Notes under the pieces: model-generated | The model's input: only the letters and a program-made list of their open reading frames with translations | Databases searched by the model: none | Told to the model about the DNA's origin: nothing | IMG/VR virus record: IMGVR_UViG_3300035670_000565 | Span: 1 to 39,419 of that record | Length of the DNA stretch: 39,419 bases | Reading direction: 5' to 3' (one strand) | From: a virus | Shown here: in pieces, positions 32,095 through 38,809 of the stretch | Layout: every line of letters begins with the position of its first letter | Position numbering within the stretch: the first letter of the stretch is position 1 | Translations under genes and position numbers: made by a program

Positions 32095-32123
32095 TTGACA
32101 AGGTAATGAGTTTCAAATATTAT
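32095..32123 (+). promoter_or_regulatory. Promoter pointing into the repressor 3' end
   Basis: TTGACA (32095-32100), a 17-nt spacer, TATTAT (32118-32123): near-consensus sigma-70 promoter on the + strand. The next 150 nt hold no convincing plus-strand gene and then run antisense to the repressor gene (32270-32593). The 31897-32269 interval is otherwise AT-rich with CTTAAGT-type repeats. Confidence 0.6.
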
Positions 32124-32269
32124 TATGTAGCTTGATTATTATTTCATTTTAATTCAAATTTATTTAAATTTTAGGGTGTAAGGGTGTTGTGTAGTGCGTA
32201 TTGTTAAGCTAAATTTTCCAGATAAACTTAGTAATATAAAGTTTATTAAATTAAATAATATTATTTATA

Positions 32270-32593
32270 TTAATCTATCTTATCTTTGCGAGATCTCAAA
32301 AATTCAATATATTCACGTAAGGCTTTTGCATTAACAGGTGATTTTTCAGCAAAACCAATTATATCTTCAAGTGGATTAAGTTTTTCATTTTCATTATTAG
32401 TTAATCCATAAAGATAATCGGTAGAAACATCAAAAAAGTTGGCAAAAATTTTAATTGTTTCGTAGCTAGCTTCAACTAAATTATTCTCATACTTACTAAT
32501 AGTTGCTTTAGAAATATTAACAATCTTTCCTAATTGTGATTGAGTTATTCCTTTTTTAAGTCTTTCGTTTTTAAGTCTGTCACCGAATGTAAT
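32270..32593 (-). CDS. CI-like phage repressor (XRE family), ATT start
   Basis: A 107-residue repressor of the lysis-lysogeny switch. The N-terminal HTH FGDRLKNERLKKGITQSQLGKIVNISKATISKYENNLVEASYETIKIFANFFDVSTDYLYGLT is complete and typical of XRE repressors of Bacillota phages. The short C-terminal part (LEDIIGFAEKSPVNAKALREYIEFLRSRKDKID) resembles oligomerisation tails. The only plausible start is ATT at 32593-32591, giving Met-Thr-Phe-Gly-Asp-Arg, with AAGGTGGTG 7 nt before it; upstream in frame lies TAA. The divergent partner is the cro-like gene at 32753. Confidence 0.8.
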   Translation of the reverse strand: MTFGDRLKNERLKKGITQSQLGKIVNISKATISKYENNLVEASYETIKIFANFFDVSTDYLYGLTNNENEKLNPLEDIIGFAEKSPVNAKALREYIEFLRSRKDKID

Positions 32594-32616
32594 AAAATCA
32601 CCACCTTGTATAATAT

Positions 32617-32622
32617 ATTATA
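32617..32622 (-). promoter_or_regulatory. Probable repressor-side promoter -10 element
   Basis: TATAAT on the minus strand lies between O1 and the repressor start; a weak -35 (TTTAAT) is seen 17 nt upstream at 32640-32645. It would give a short leader for the repressor mRNA and be overlapped by O1, allowing autoregulation. Confidence 0.5.
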
Positions 32623-32623
32623 G

Positions 32624-32735
32624 TTTCAAAAAGTGACACATTAAAGCAAGTTTCATAAAATGATATTTTTTTTTCAAAACATCTTGAAAGTTTCAATTAG
32701 TGATATTATAATATTATTAGTATCAAAAATTGAAA
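32624..32735. promoter_or_regulatory. Four immunity operators TWTCA-N5-TGAWA
   Basis: O1 TTTCAaaaagTGACA (32624-32638), O2 TTTCAtaaaaTGATA (32651-32665), O3 TTTCAattagTGATA (32691-32705), O4 TATCAaaaatTGAAA (32721-32735). All have the same half-sites with a 5-bp spacer, as expected for binding by a dimeric XRE repressor. O3 sits between the boxes of the cro promoter and O4 just after its -10, so repressor binding would block it. Confidence 0.82.
32684..32712 (+). promoter_or_regulatory. Promoter of cro-like gene / early operon (PR-like)
   Basis: TTGAAA (32684-32689), a 17-nt spacer that contains operator O3, TATAAT (32707-32712). It is the strongest sigma-70 match in the switch region and drives the cro-like gene and probably the early genes behind it. 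Confidence 0.8.
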
Positions 32736-32752
32736 CTTGAGAGGTGTTTTTA

Positions 32753-32968
32753 ATGAACTCAAAAGTTAGAGAATTACGAATTCAAAGAAACATTCCAGCT
32801 GCAACTTTAATTGATTTATTGGGTATATCAAAAGTTAACTATTTAAAAAAAGAACGTGGAATTGTACGTTTTTCTTTATCTGAAGCAAAAAAAATATCAG
32901 ATTTCTTTGCTATGTCAATTGAAGAAATTTTTTTTGATAGTTGTGTATCAAAAATTGAAACTGCTTAA
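32753..32968 (+). CDS. Cro-like regulator
   Basis: A 71-residue helix-turn-helix protein: NSKVRELRIQRNIPAATLIDLLGISKVNYLKKERGIVRFSLSEAKKISDFFAMSIEEIFF. It is divergent from the repressor, the position of Cro. ATG 32753 with GAGGTG 6 nt upstream was preferred over an ATG 9 nt earlier. The last codons (VSKIETA) are encoded by a perfect copy of operator O4, suggesting autoregulation by binding inside its own gene. Confidence 0.8.
   Translation: MNSKVRELRIQRNIPAATLIDLLGISKVNYLKKERGIVRFSLSEAKKISDFFAMSIEEIFFDSCVSKIETA
32946..32960. promoter_or_regulatory. Fifth operator inside the cro-like gene
   Basis: TATCAaaaatTGAAA, identical to O4 at 32721-32735, lies within the last codons of the cro-like gene. 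It could serve as a roadblock or as a DNA-looping partner for the main operators about 230 bp away. Confidence 0.7.
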
Positions 32969-33069
32969 ATTTTCAAAGTACCGATTACACAAACACAGTT
33001 TTACCAGAAAAAAGGAAATAATACAACAAAAATAGTTAAGATTTTAAGGGCGGTGGTGGAGGAGAGCAG

Positions 33070-33318
33070 ATGGATAGAGCTTTAAAGGAAGAATACGAAG
33101 AGATTAAGGAAGCAATAAAACAAAAGCGACTGGAAATATTGGCAATAGGTTTGGGGCAGTCAATGGACGTGATAATACGGACGATAGCAGAAGTATTTGA
33201 GATTGAAGAAGAAAAAGTGCCCGGGAAATTATTGTATTTGCTAGGGATATTTGGCGGGGGATGTATGGCAAAGGAATTATTTGAAGTTGAGAAACATGTG
33301 AAGCAGAAACCAAAGTAA
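33070..33318 (+). CDS. Hypothetical early protein, 82 residues
   Basis: A helical, charged protein (MDRALKEEYEEIKEAIKQKRLEILAIGLGQS, then VFEIEEEKVPGKLLYLLGIFGGGCMAKELFEVEK), with GGTGGAGGAG before ATG 33070. The N-terminal half resembles a coiled coil. It lies in the early operon next to the cro-like gene. No family is recognised. Confidence 0.65.
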   Translation: MDRALKEEYEEIKEAIKQKRLEILAIGLGQSMDVIIRTIAEVFEIEEEKVPGKLLYLLGIFGGGCMAKELFEVEKHVKQKPK

Positions 33319-33363
33319 CCGCAATAGCTAATAAAACATAAATTAATGCGAGGTGATGAGCAG

Positions 33364-33570
33364 ATGGCAAAGCCAAAGGACAATGGGTATGAAGGGAAGG
33401 TTGTTTTTACTAAAAAGATAGGGAATGCAATTGTGCATGTTAATGACAAGTATTATGCAGGGAAGACACGGGAAGAAATTTTAAGGCAAATAAACATTGG
33501 ACCGTATAAAATCACTTATGATCCGGAAGCGATGGCTGTGCATTCGGAGGAGTTGGAAAAGGTAATTTAA
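33364..33570 (+). CDS. Hypothetical early protein, 68 residues
   Basis: A small beta-alpha protein (GYEGKVVFTKKIGNAIVHVNDKYYAGKTREEILRQINI). ATG 33364 follows GCGAGGTGATG; an in-frame ATG 18 nt earlier is part of that leader. Unknown function. Its position in the early operon suggests a regulatory or host-takeover role. Confidence 0.6.
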   Translation: MAKPKDNGYEGKVVFTKKIGNAIVHVNDKYYAGKTREEILRQINIGPYKITYDPEAMAVHSEELEKVI

Positions 33571-33602
33571 TTTAAGTATTTGCAGCTTTAAAGTTAGCAA
33601 AA

Positions 33603-33628
33603 GGGCAGTATCTAAAATAGAAACTGCC
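33603..33628. other. Hairpin in the 33571-33720 gap
   Basis: GGGCAGT and ACTGCCC form a 7-bp stem around a loop of about 12 nt in an otherwise gene-free interval. No U-run follows, so it may be an RNA stability or partial termination element. The rest of the gap is AT-rich. Confidence 0.4.
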
Positions 33629-33725
33629 CGAGCGTAAAGGTTTTAAAGCACATGTGTGAAAAATTTAGTTTTAACGCAAGTTAATTCTACCAAATTAAAA
33701 TAAAAACGTAAAGGAGAGAATTACC

Positions 33726-34061
33726 ATGGAAAACAGCAAAAGTTACGATGCGAGCGATTTAAACAAGAGTATTGAGGAAATTTTGGAAGATTTAAAACAA
33801 GAAGAGCAGCAAGAGGCTGCCGAAAAGCAGCGGATAATTCCTGATGGATTAATAGGTTTGCGTACGGCAATTCACATTATGCTTGATGAAGCAAAGCAAG
33901 ACAGAAGTCCTCAGGACAAAGAAGTTGCAATTAGTAAGGATGAATTCTTCGATTTAATGGAGCGGTTACTTGATCTTAGTAAGGATTGTTCTAAGTACTG
34001 TGATAGTTGTAATTATGCTTTTGGTTGTGAACGTTTGTTTGGTACTCAGGTGATTTATTAA
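33726..34061 (+). CDS. Hypothetical early protein with Cys-rich end
   Basis: A 111-residue acidic protein. An N-terminal helix (DLNKSIEEILEDLKQEEQQEAAEKQ) is followed by IGLRTAIHIMLDEAK and a C-terminal CSKYCDSCNYAFGC pattern that could bind zinc. AAAGGAGAG precedes the ATG. It is in the early operon. No family assigned. Confidence 0.6.
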   Translation: MENSKSYDASDLNKSIEEILEDLKQEEQQEAAEKQRIIPDGLIGLRTAIHIMLDEAKQDRSPQDKEVAISKDEFFDLMERLLDLSKDCSKYCDSCNYAFGCERLFGTQVIY

Positions 34062-34096
34062 CCCTACACTAATGACATTACACAGGAGGAACGCAG

Positions 34097-34381
34097 ATGC
34101 TAAATACTACTTATCAATCTGAATTGAGTGCGAAATTTACACATACAGTAATAGCGACACCGGGGATCATATATACTCAAGAAGATATATGCAGTAAAAA
34201 TGTACTTGAAGAAAAGTTTGGCAGCATGAGTGATGAGATGTATTGTGCCATTATGGACACTGTATATGCTGAGATGCAGAATTTACTTGATAATGGTACT
34301 ATTCCTGAGCTAGAGAGTTTCAAGAAAACAATTGAGACAAATACACAGTTTTTTCTAAAAAGGTATTCACATATAAATTGA
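34097..34381 (+). CDS. Hypothetical early protein, 94 residues
   Basis: The product begins LNTTYQSELSAKFTHTVIATPG and has a helical second half (EEKFGSMSDEMYCAIMDTVYAEMQNLLDNG). ACAGGAGGAACG lies before ATG 34097. It is followed by a strong terminator, so it is the last gene of this early operon. Function unknown. Confidence 0.6.
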   Translation: MLNTTYQSELSAKFTHTVIATPGIIYTQEDICSKNVLEEKFGSMSDEMYCAIMDTVYAEMQNLLDNGTIPELESFKKTIETNTQFFLKRYSHIN

Positions 34382-34389
34382 ATGATTTA

Positions 34390-34428
34390 AGCCAGCGAGT
34401 TAAATCTTGCTGGCTTTGTATTGTTTTT
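34390..34428 (+). terminator. Terminator of first early operon
   Basis: AGCCAGCGAG pairs with CTTGCTGGCT (one G-U), 6-nt loop, then a T-rich run to about 34428. A clear intrinsic terminator. Confidence 0.8.
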
Positions 34429-34436
34429 GAAAATAA

Positions 34437-34516
34437 CAAGGATGCGCAATCCTCATCCGAATATTATCAAATATAGATATGAAATTTTGTCAAAATTCAT
34501 CCATCGCGCATCCTTG
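34437..34516. repeat. Long-spaced perfect inverted repeat
   Basis: CAAGGATGCGC (34437-34447) and GCGCATCCTTG (34506-34516) are perfect 11-bp inverted repeats 58 bp apart. The interior contains a smaller near-palindrome around GAAATTTTG / CAAAATTC. There is no gene inside. It may be an RNA structural element, protein-binding site or the leader of the next gene. Confidence 0.55.
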
Positions 34517-34558
34517 ATTAGATAAATTGATAAAAAAAACTTAAAAAGGAGAATAAGA

Positions 34559-34717
34559 ATGTCACTTAAAAGAACAGTTAAAAGAAATATTTTAAAGAAT
34601 CAGTCAGGAACTAATAAAATCAAAGAAACGTGGCGTAATATGCAGATAAAACGGTATGGTGAAGAATACTGGATTAAAATGTTTAAGGATTGCGTATCAA
34701 GAGAAGTAAATTTTTAA
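34559..34717 (+). CDS. Small phage protein, 52 residues
   Basis: A basic protein (MSLKRTVKRNILKNQSGTNKIKETW, then MQIKRYGEEYWIKMF) with AAAAAGGAG before ATG 34559. Similar short basic proteins occur in the early regions of many phages from Bacillota. It may bind nucleic acid; no specific function can be assigned. Confidence 0.65.
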   Translation: MSLKRTVKRNILKNQSGTNKIKETWRNMQIKRYGEEYWIKMFKDCVSREVNF

Positions 34718-34749
34718 TTTAAATCACTTTGTTAGTTATATATCTGAGA

Positions 34750-34833
34750 ATGTATAGTAAATTTATGGAATTGTTAATAATTTTAGTCGTATCAATGGTT
34801 TTAATAAATGAAATAAGTTTACTAGAATTCTAA
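34750..34833 (+). CDS. Possible 27-residue membrane micropeptide
   Basis: ATG 34750 opens a 27-codon frame, MYSKFMELLIILVVSMVLI, ending in NEISLLEF. The centre could span a membrane. The ribosome binding site is weak (CTGAG), so this is uncertain. It lies in the 34718-34925 interval, which otherwise shows nothing recognisable. Confidence 0.2.
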   Translation: MYSKFMELLIILVVSMVLINEISLLEF

Positions 34834-34925
34834 GATATGGTAAGCACGCAACTTAAAAATTTTAAATTTAAAACAACAAATTTTTATGTCAAATTTATTA
34901 TTTTATCAGAAATGAGGTGATGGGA

Positions 34926-35471
34926 TTGAAATTTGTACAACCAATAAGGAATTTAGATAAACTTGATGAAGTTAAAACTGAACTAAAAAAAATATCTAAG
35001 CGTAATTACATTATTTTTCTCATTGGAATAAATTTGGGGCGTAGAGTATCAGACATAGTAACATTAAAAGCCAAACATTTAAGAAATCGTGATCGACTGG
35101 TTATAAAAGAAAAAAAGACCGGTAAAGAAACATATCTTATAATCCCGGCTGTTTTAAAAAGTGAATTATCTGAATACTTAAAAAGTTTTAAAGACGAAGA
35201 TTATATTTTTCCTCGCAGATATAGCGAAAATAAACCGATTTCTGCAAAAAGAGTATATCAGATAATGAAAAAAGTCGCAAATATTTGCGGATTGGACAAC
35301 ATTGGCACACATAGCATGAGAAAAACATTTGGTTATCATCACTACAAGGCATTTAGAGACGTTGCACAGCTTATGATTATATTTAATCACGATGACCAAA
35401 GCACGACATTACGCTACATAGGCATTGAACAGGACACAATCGACAACAGTATGAAAAAATTTGGCTTATAG
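34926..35471 (+). CDS. Tyrosine recombinase catalytic-domain protein
   Basis: A 181-residue protein that is only the catalytic domain of a tyrosine recombinase. The residues are visible: R in LGRRVSDIV, K in KEKKTGKE, H-x2-R in THSMRKTFGYH, a late histidine in FNHDDQS and the tyrosine in TLRYIGI. No arm-binding or core-binding domain precedes it. Such short recombinases are common in the early regions of phages of Bacillota and may resolve dimers or act in inversion; integration is more likely done by the serine integrase. TTG 34926 has GAGGTG 6 nt before it. Confidence 0.82.
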   Translation: MKFVQPIRNLDKLDEVKTELKKISKRNYIIFLIGINLGRRVSDIVTLKAKHLRNRDRLVIKEKKTGKETYLIIPAVLKSELSEYLKSFKDEDYIFPRRYSENKPISAKRVYQIMKKVANICGLDNIGTHSMRKTFGYHHYKAFRDVAQLMIIFNHDDQSTTLRYIGIEQDTIDNSMKKFGL

Positions 35472-35513
35472 CAGGCAACAAATAATGATTATAGGAAAAT
35501 GGGGGTTGATGTA

Positions 35514-36611
35514 ATGTCAACAAGTAATTCACCGGAAAAAAAGTATTATTGGCTTAAGTTAAGAGATGATTTTTTTGCTCAGAAAGAGATAAAGAAACTT
35601 CGCAAACTTGCCGGAGGAGATACTTTCACTATTATTTATTTGAAATTGCAGTTGTTGAGTATAAAGAATGAAGGTACTGTGTATTTTGAAAGTATAGAAG
35701 ATTCTTTTGCTGAGGAAATGGCACTTGCTCTGGATGAGGATGTAGGTAATGTTAAAATGACATTATTCTTTCTGGAAAAGTGTGGACTCATTGAGGAGAT
35801 ATCTGATAGTGAATATTTTTTACCAGAAGCTCGTGAGAATATTGGGAAAGAATCTGGTAGTGCTGAAAGAATGAGGAAACATAGGCAAAATAAAAGACTC
35901 GTCACAGGTGACGAAAGAGTGACGTCACAATGTGACGGTCATGTGACAACGAGTGACAAAGATGTTCACGTGAGTTACACAGAGAAAGAGATAGAGTTAT
36001 ATTTAAATAAAGATCTAGTTGTTGTTAGTTATAATAATAATATAAATAACTCTATGGAGAATGAGAGGGTAAGAGAAGAGATAGTACCCACTCCAAAAGA
36101 GGATATTAAAACAGACGACGACAACGACATTTACCCAACTATTCAAACTAAACAAACTATGCCGACTAGTACAACAACGCAGGTAGAGGATAAGCCGTTG
36201 GTAAAGAGTCCGCTTAGAAATTTAGAGACTGAGTTAAACAGGGATGGCAGTCCATTCAAGTTTTTTAATGAGAACTTCATGGCTATTACACCTTTCTACG
36301 CAGAGCGGATCGGCGCTTGTCTTGATGATGGAATTTCTGGTAAGGTGTTAATTGCTCTTATGGAACAGGCGTTAGCAAACGGGGTGCGTAAATGGGGGTA
36401 CATTGAAACTAGTGTTCGCAACTGCCTTAATGACAACATACGAACGTATGAGCAGTATGTTGCGCATGAAGCTCAGCGCAAGCGACTTAGTGATTCGGGC
36501 AATGGGAGTAAATACAAGAGTCGGGATATACCACAGATGCATAACTTTCAACAGCGGAGCTATGAAGAGGACGAGTACGAGAAGTATTACGTGGATGTTA
36601 GCAGTGGGTAG
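35514..36611 (+). CDS. Replication initiator with DnaD-like domain
   Basis: A replisome organiser of 365 residues. The N-terminal domain (KYYWLKLRDDFFAQKEIKKLRKLAGGDTFTIIYLKLQLLSI, to about residue 115) is the phage replisome-organiser winged-helix. The C-terminal domain (FFNENFMAITPFYAERIGACLDDGI, then ALANGVRKWGYIETSVRNCL) is DnaD/DnaB_2-like and loads the helicase. The linker is low-complexity and, at DNA level, contains the candidate origin (35901-36055). ATG 35514 follows GGGGTTGATG; an earlier ATG at 35499 lies upstream of this site. Confidence 0.88.
   Translation: MSTSNSPEKKYYWLKLRDDFFAQKEIKKLRKLAGGDTFTIIYLKLQLLSIKNEGTVYFESIEDSFAEEMALALDEDVGNVKMTLFFLEKCGLIEEISDSEYFLPEARENIGKESGSAERMRKHRQNKRLVTGDERVTSQCDGHVTTSDKDVHVSYTEKEIELYLNKDLVVVSYNNNINNSMENERVREEIVPTPKEDIKTDDDNDIYPTIQTKQTMPTSTTTQVEDKPLVKSPLRNLETELNRDGSPFKFFNENFMAITPFYAERIGACLDDGISGKVLIALMEQALANGVRKWGYIETSVRNCLNDNIRTYEQYVAHEAQRKRLSDSGNGSKYKSRDIPQMHNFQQRSYEEDEYEKYYVDVSSG
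35901..35957. repeat. Iteron-like GTGAC/GTCAC cluster, candidate replication origin
   Basis: Seven copies of GTGAC or its complement GTCAC occur in 57 bp, at 35901, 35908, 35919, 35924, 35932, 35943 and 35953. They lie inside the initiator gene between the DNA-binding and DnaD-like domains. Iterons inside the initiator gene followed by an AT-rich stretch are the lambda O/ori arrangement. The protein encoded here (VTGDERVTSQCDGHVTTSD) is not a recognised motif. Confidence 0.65.
35991..36055. other. AT-rich, IR-flanked segment, candidate DNA unwinding element
   Basis: ATAGAGTTAT (35991-36000) and ATAACTCTAT (36046-36055) are perfect 10-bp inverted repeats flanking a 45-bp, almost pure A/T stretch. 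It follows the iteron-like cluster at once, consistent with a DNA unwinding element. Confidence 0.5.
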
Positions 36612-36653
36612 TTGACGGGCTTTATAAATCTTTTTAGCGAGGTATGACTAAGT

Positions 36654-37124
36654 ATGTGGATTATGGGGCATTTGTGGAAATTGACAGATGAACAGAAACA
36701 CTCAAAACTGAATGAGCTATTACAGCGACGTGAGAAATATTTTTTGTTGCCGGATTTTCAGAGGACGTTGTTTCGTGAACAGTTTGAGGAGATGCAGAAA
36801 GAAATACTTTGGCTTAAGGTGATGCTTAAAGTATACCACGATGAACTTGACATACTGGAGTTAAGATTTAATTACAAGGACGAGGATTATAAACTTAAGA
36901 TGTATGATGAGGCTATTAAAAGCGGGGAAATAAAGGGATTGGGTAAAAGTTTTAGTCCGAGCGAAGGATATATTGCAGTTTATACTTGTTTGGTTTTGAA
37001 GCAGCCAAGTGATCCGTGGATAGCGGAAGAGTACATGATGCAGCAATTGAGGCGAGAAGGATGGATAAGTTGTCCATGGGCGACTAGGATTAATAGAATG
37101 GAGGATGGTGGAGGAAATGAGTGA
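36654..37124 (+). CDS. Hypothetical early protein, 156 residues
   Basis: A mostly helical protein (LWKLTDEQKHSKLNELLQRREKYF, FREQFEEMQKEILWLKVMLKVYHDELDILELRF) with a C-terminal part EEYMMQQLRREGWISCP. It follows the replication gene. Early phages often place a helicase loader here, but no P-loop is seen, so this is not a DnaC-type loader. GCGAGGT lies 10 nt before ATG 36654. The end overlaps the next small gene by 8 nt. Confidence 0.65.
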   Translation: MWIMGHLWKLTDEQKHSKLNELLQRREKYFLLPDFQRTLFREQFEEMQKEILWLKVMLKVYHDELDILELRFNYKDEDYKLKMYDEAIKSGEIKGLGKSFSPSEGYIAVYTCLVLKQPSDPWIAEEYMMQQLRREGWISCPWATRINRMEDGGGNE

Positions 37125-37242
37125 TAAGTGTATAGGTTGGGGAATTGTAATATGCCACAATAAAAAAGCTGATGGGAATATATTGTATTGCTCAACATGT
37201 GAAGGGAATATGAATATCTGCTTTTCGCCAAAAGTTGTTTAG
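37117..37242 (+). CDS. Small Cys-rich protein, 41 residues
   Basis: MSDKCIGWGIVICHNKK, then ILYCSTCEGNMNICFS: five cysteines in 41 residues, with CSTC and further Cys residues arranged like a small zinc ribbon. ATG 37117 is preceded by GGTGGAGGA and overlaps the previous gene. It is presumably a small early regulator. Confidence 0.55.
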   Translation: MSDKCIGWGIVICHNKKADGNILYCSTCEGNMNICFSPKVV

Positions 37243-37264
37243 ACACACAGGAGGGATAGTAGTA

Positions 37265-38008
37265 ATGTCGGAAAAGTTTGATTGTTGCGGTAGCTATATG
37301 TTATGTTCTGACAATTTAAAATGTCTTCATGTTGAAAAACCTGAGTATGATGCTTGCCAATACAGGAAGAATCTTGAGGCAGGAAGAGTATTTTATGGCA
37401 AAAACAAGGGAACATTTAACATGGAATTAACAAAGACTGAAACTGACATTAAGCAAGTAATTGAAAAGCCTGTTACGCTTCTACAATCTAAATTTCAAGA
37501 ACCAACAAGGCTTTACATCGAGTGTTATGGGATGATGTTTCATGTAGGGCATTTAGGTAAACAGGATTGTACATATTCTTTGACTGAGGATGAGCTTTCA
37601 AATTTAAAATGTATTTTTGAGAAAAATGTTATTCCGCATACTTTTATTCTTGATGACATGAAGTGTATAATTGATGGCGACACCATAGAGCCAGCTAACA
37701 GTAGAGTTATATTTCAAATACCGGGTATTGAGCAGGAGTTTGTAATTGCTAATTATAATATTTGGTGTATTCGTAAACGTTATGCAGACATGATAGCGAA
37801 GGCACTAAACAATAAAGGGTTAAAGGCTTATGTGCAAGTATCTGGAACTTACAAAGACAGAATTAACTATGACACTACCAAGAAGATAGCGGATATTGTA
37901 AAAGGTAATGTTACTAGGGTTAATAATGGCAATGATATAACATTCAAAATGAAAGCCAATGAGCCAATAGTTAAAACAAGACAGGTAAGCATATTTGAAT
38001 TTGTGTAA
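37265..38008 (+). CDS. Hypothetical early protein with Cys-rich N-terminus
   Basis: A 247-residue protein. The N-terminus SEKFDCCGSYMLCSDNLKCLHVEKPEYDACQY has Cys residues spaced like a zinc-binding module. The middle and C-terminal parts have alternating strands and helices (LYIECYGMMFHVGHLG, EFVIANYNIWCIRKRYADMIAKALNNKG). ATG 37265 follows CAGGAGGGATAG; an upstream ATG in frame overlaps the prior gene. No function assigned. Confidence 0.6.
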   Translation: MSEKFDCCGSYMLCSDNLKCLHVEKPEYDACQYRKNLEAGRVFYGKNKGTFNMELTKTETDIKQVIEKPVTLLQSKFQEPTRLYIECYGMMFHVGHLGKQDCTYSLTEDELSNLKCIFEKNVIPHTFILDDMKCIIDGDTIEPANSRVIFQIPGIEQEFVIANYNIWCIRKRYADMIAKALNNKGLKAYVQVSGTYKDRINYDTTKKIADIVKGNVTRVNNGNDITFKMKANEPIVKTRQVSIFEFV

Positions 38009-38045
38009 GATTAAACAATTAATTAGCAAATGGAGGTGTTTGCAG

Positions 38046-38561
38046 GTGAAAAATGTAGCTAGTGCAGCAAAGATATTATCTGACACCGAGGTATTTTACT
38101 TAAACATTGCAAAAAACGCAATAATTGAATATGAGAAGGAAAAAGAAAAGAAAGAAAAGGAAGCTATTCTATATAACGCTAAAATGGTACTTGAGCATTA
38201 CAATGATTTCAGGTGGCATTGCAATAATGCAAAGCACGATATTTCGGATGATGATGATGCTGTAATAATAAAGAGCATTAAACAAAGTAAGATGGCTTGT
38301 GTTTTGCTATTTGGATTCATAGATACTGTATTGCGTGATATGAGAGAAAATTCTAAAATTACAAGAGTTGAATTTAGAGTTTTAGAACTATATTACATCG
38401 ACAAAAAGATTAGTAGAGTTGCATATGGTGACAGAGTAACATTGATTTGTGAGATGCTGCACATTTCTAACAGCACATTTTTCAGGCACAAAAAAAGAAT
38501 GGAAAATGAATTTGCTGCAAAATTATTTGGACCATTCGGAATAAAATTAACTAAGATATAA
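38046..38561 (+). CDS. ArpU/sigma-like transcription regulator
   Basis: A 171-residue helical protein. The C-terminal HTH (LELYYIDKKI, then RVTLICEMLHISNSTFFRHKKRMENEFAAKLFG) is of the type in phage late regulators (ArpU/RinA-like) and sigma-70 region 4. Its place just upstream of HNH and terminase is the usual position for the activator of the late operon. GTG 38046 with GGAGGTG 7 nt before it is preferred over the upstream start that overlaps the previous gene. It presumably acts on the late promoter downstream. Confidence 0.75.
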   Translation: MKNVASAAKILSDTEVFYLNIAKNAIIEYEKEKEKKEKEAILYNAKMVLEHYNDFRWHCNNAKHDISDDDDAVIIKSIKQSKMACVLLFGFIDTVLRDMRENSKITRVEFRVLELYYIDKKISRVAYGDRVTLICEMLHISNSTFFRHKKRMENEFAAKLFGPFGIKLTKI

Positions 38562-38666
38562 CAAGGTTTTCGGCTGTCAAATGACATGTAAAAAGTTGTA
38601 AAAAATCAATGTAAAATAATGATAACAAGAAACACAAACTAATTTTAATTTGAGAAAAAGTTGAAA

Positions 38667-38695
38667 GTGACAAATCAGATTTTCAATGATAAAAT
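38667..38695 (+). promoter_or_regulatory. Candidate late promoter
   Basis: GTGACA (38667-38672), a 17-nt spacer, TAAAAT (38690-38695), downstream of the regulator gene and before the HNH/terminase genes. A terminator at 38788 lies between it and the first gene, as in phages that use late antitermination. The rest of 38562-38849 has no gene. Confidence 0.55.
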
Positions 38696-38787
38696 AGTAT
38701 CATCTAAAAATATCTTTTACAGCTTGATGTTTTTAGCACATGTGTTTTCTCCTTTTTCGTATTAGTTATATTGTTTTAAGAGCAAAG

Positions 38788-38809
38788 AGCCCTAAACAGA
38801 GGGCTTTTT
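38788..38809 (+). terminator. Terminator upstream of HNH and terminase
   Basis: AGCCCT pairs with AGGGCT around AAACAG, followed by TTTT. It ends the early operon and perhaps blocks the late promoter's transcript until antitermination. Confidence 0.7.

Noticed and set aside
32194-32334. 46-codon plus-strand frame from GTG 32194
   Set aside because: It overlaps the repressor antisense, has AT-driven composition and only a poor start context, so I treat the promoter upstream as more informative than this frame.
34750-34833. 27-codon hydrophobic frame as a secure gene
   Set aside because: Weak ribosome binding site and short length; kept only as a low-confidence feature.
35901-35957. CRISPR-like repeat array
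   Set aside because: Repeats are only 5 bp with irregular short spacing and lie inside a coding sequence; iterons fit better.
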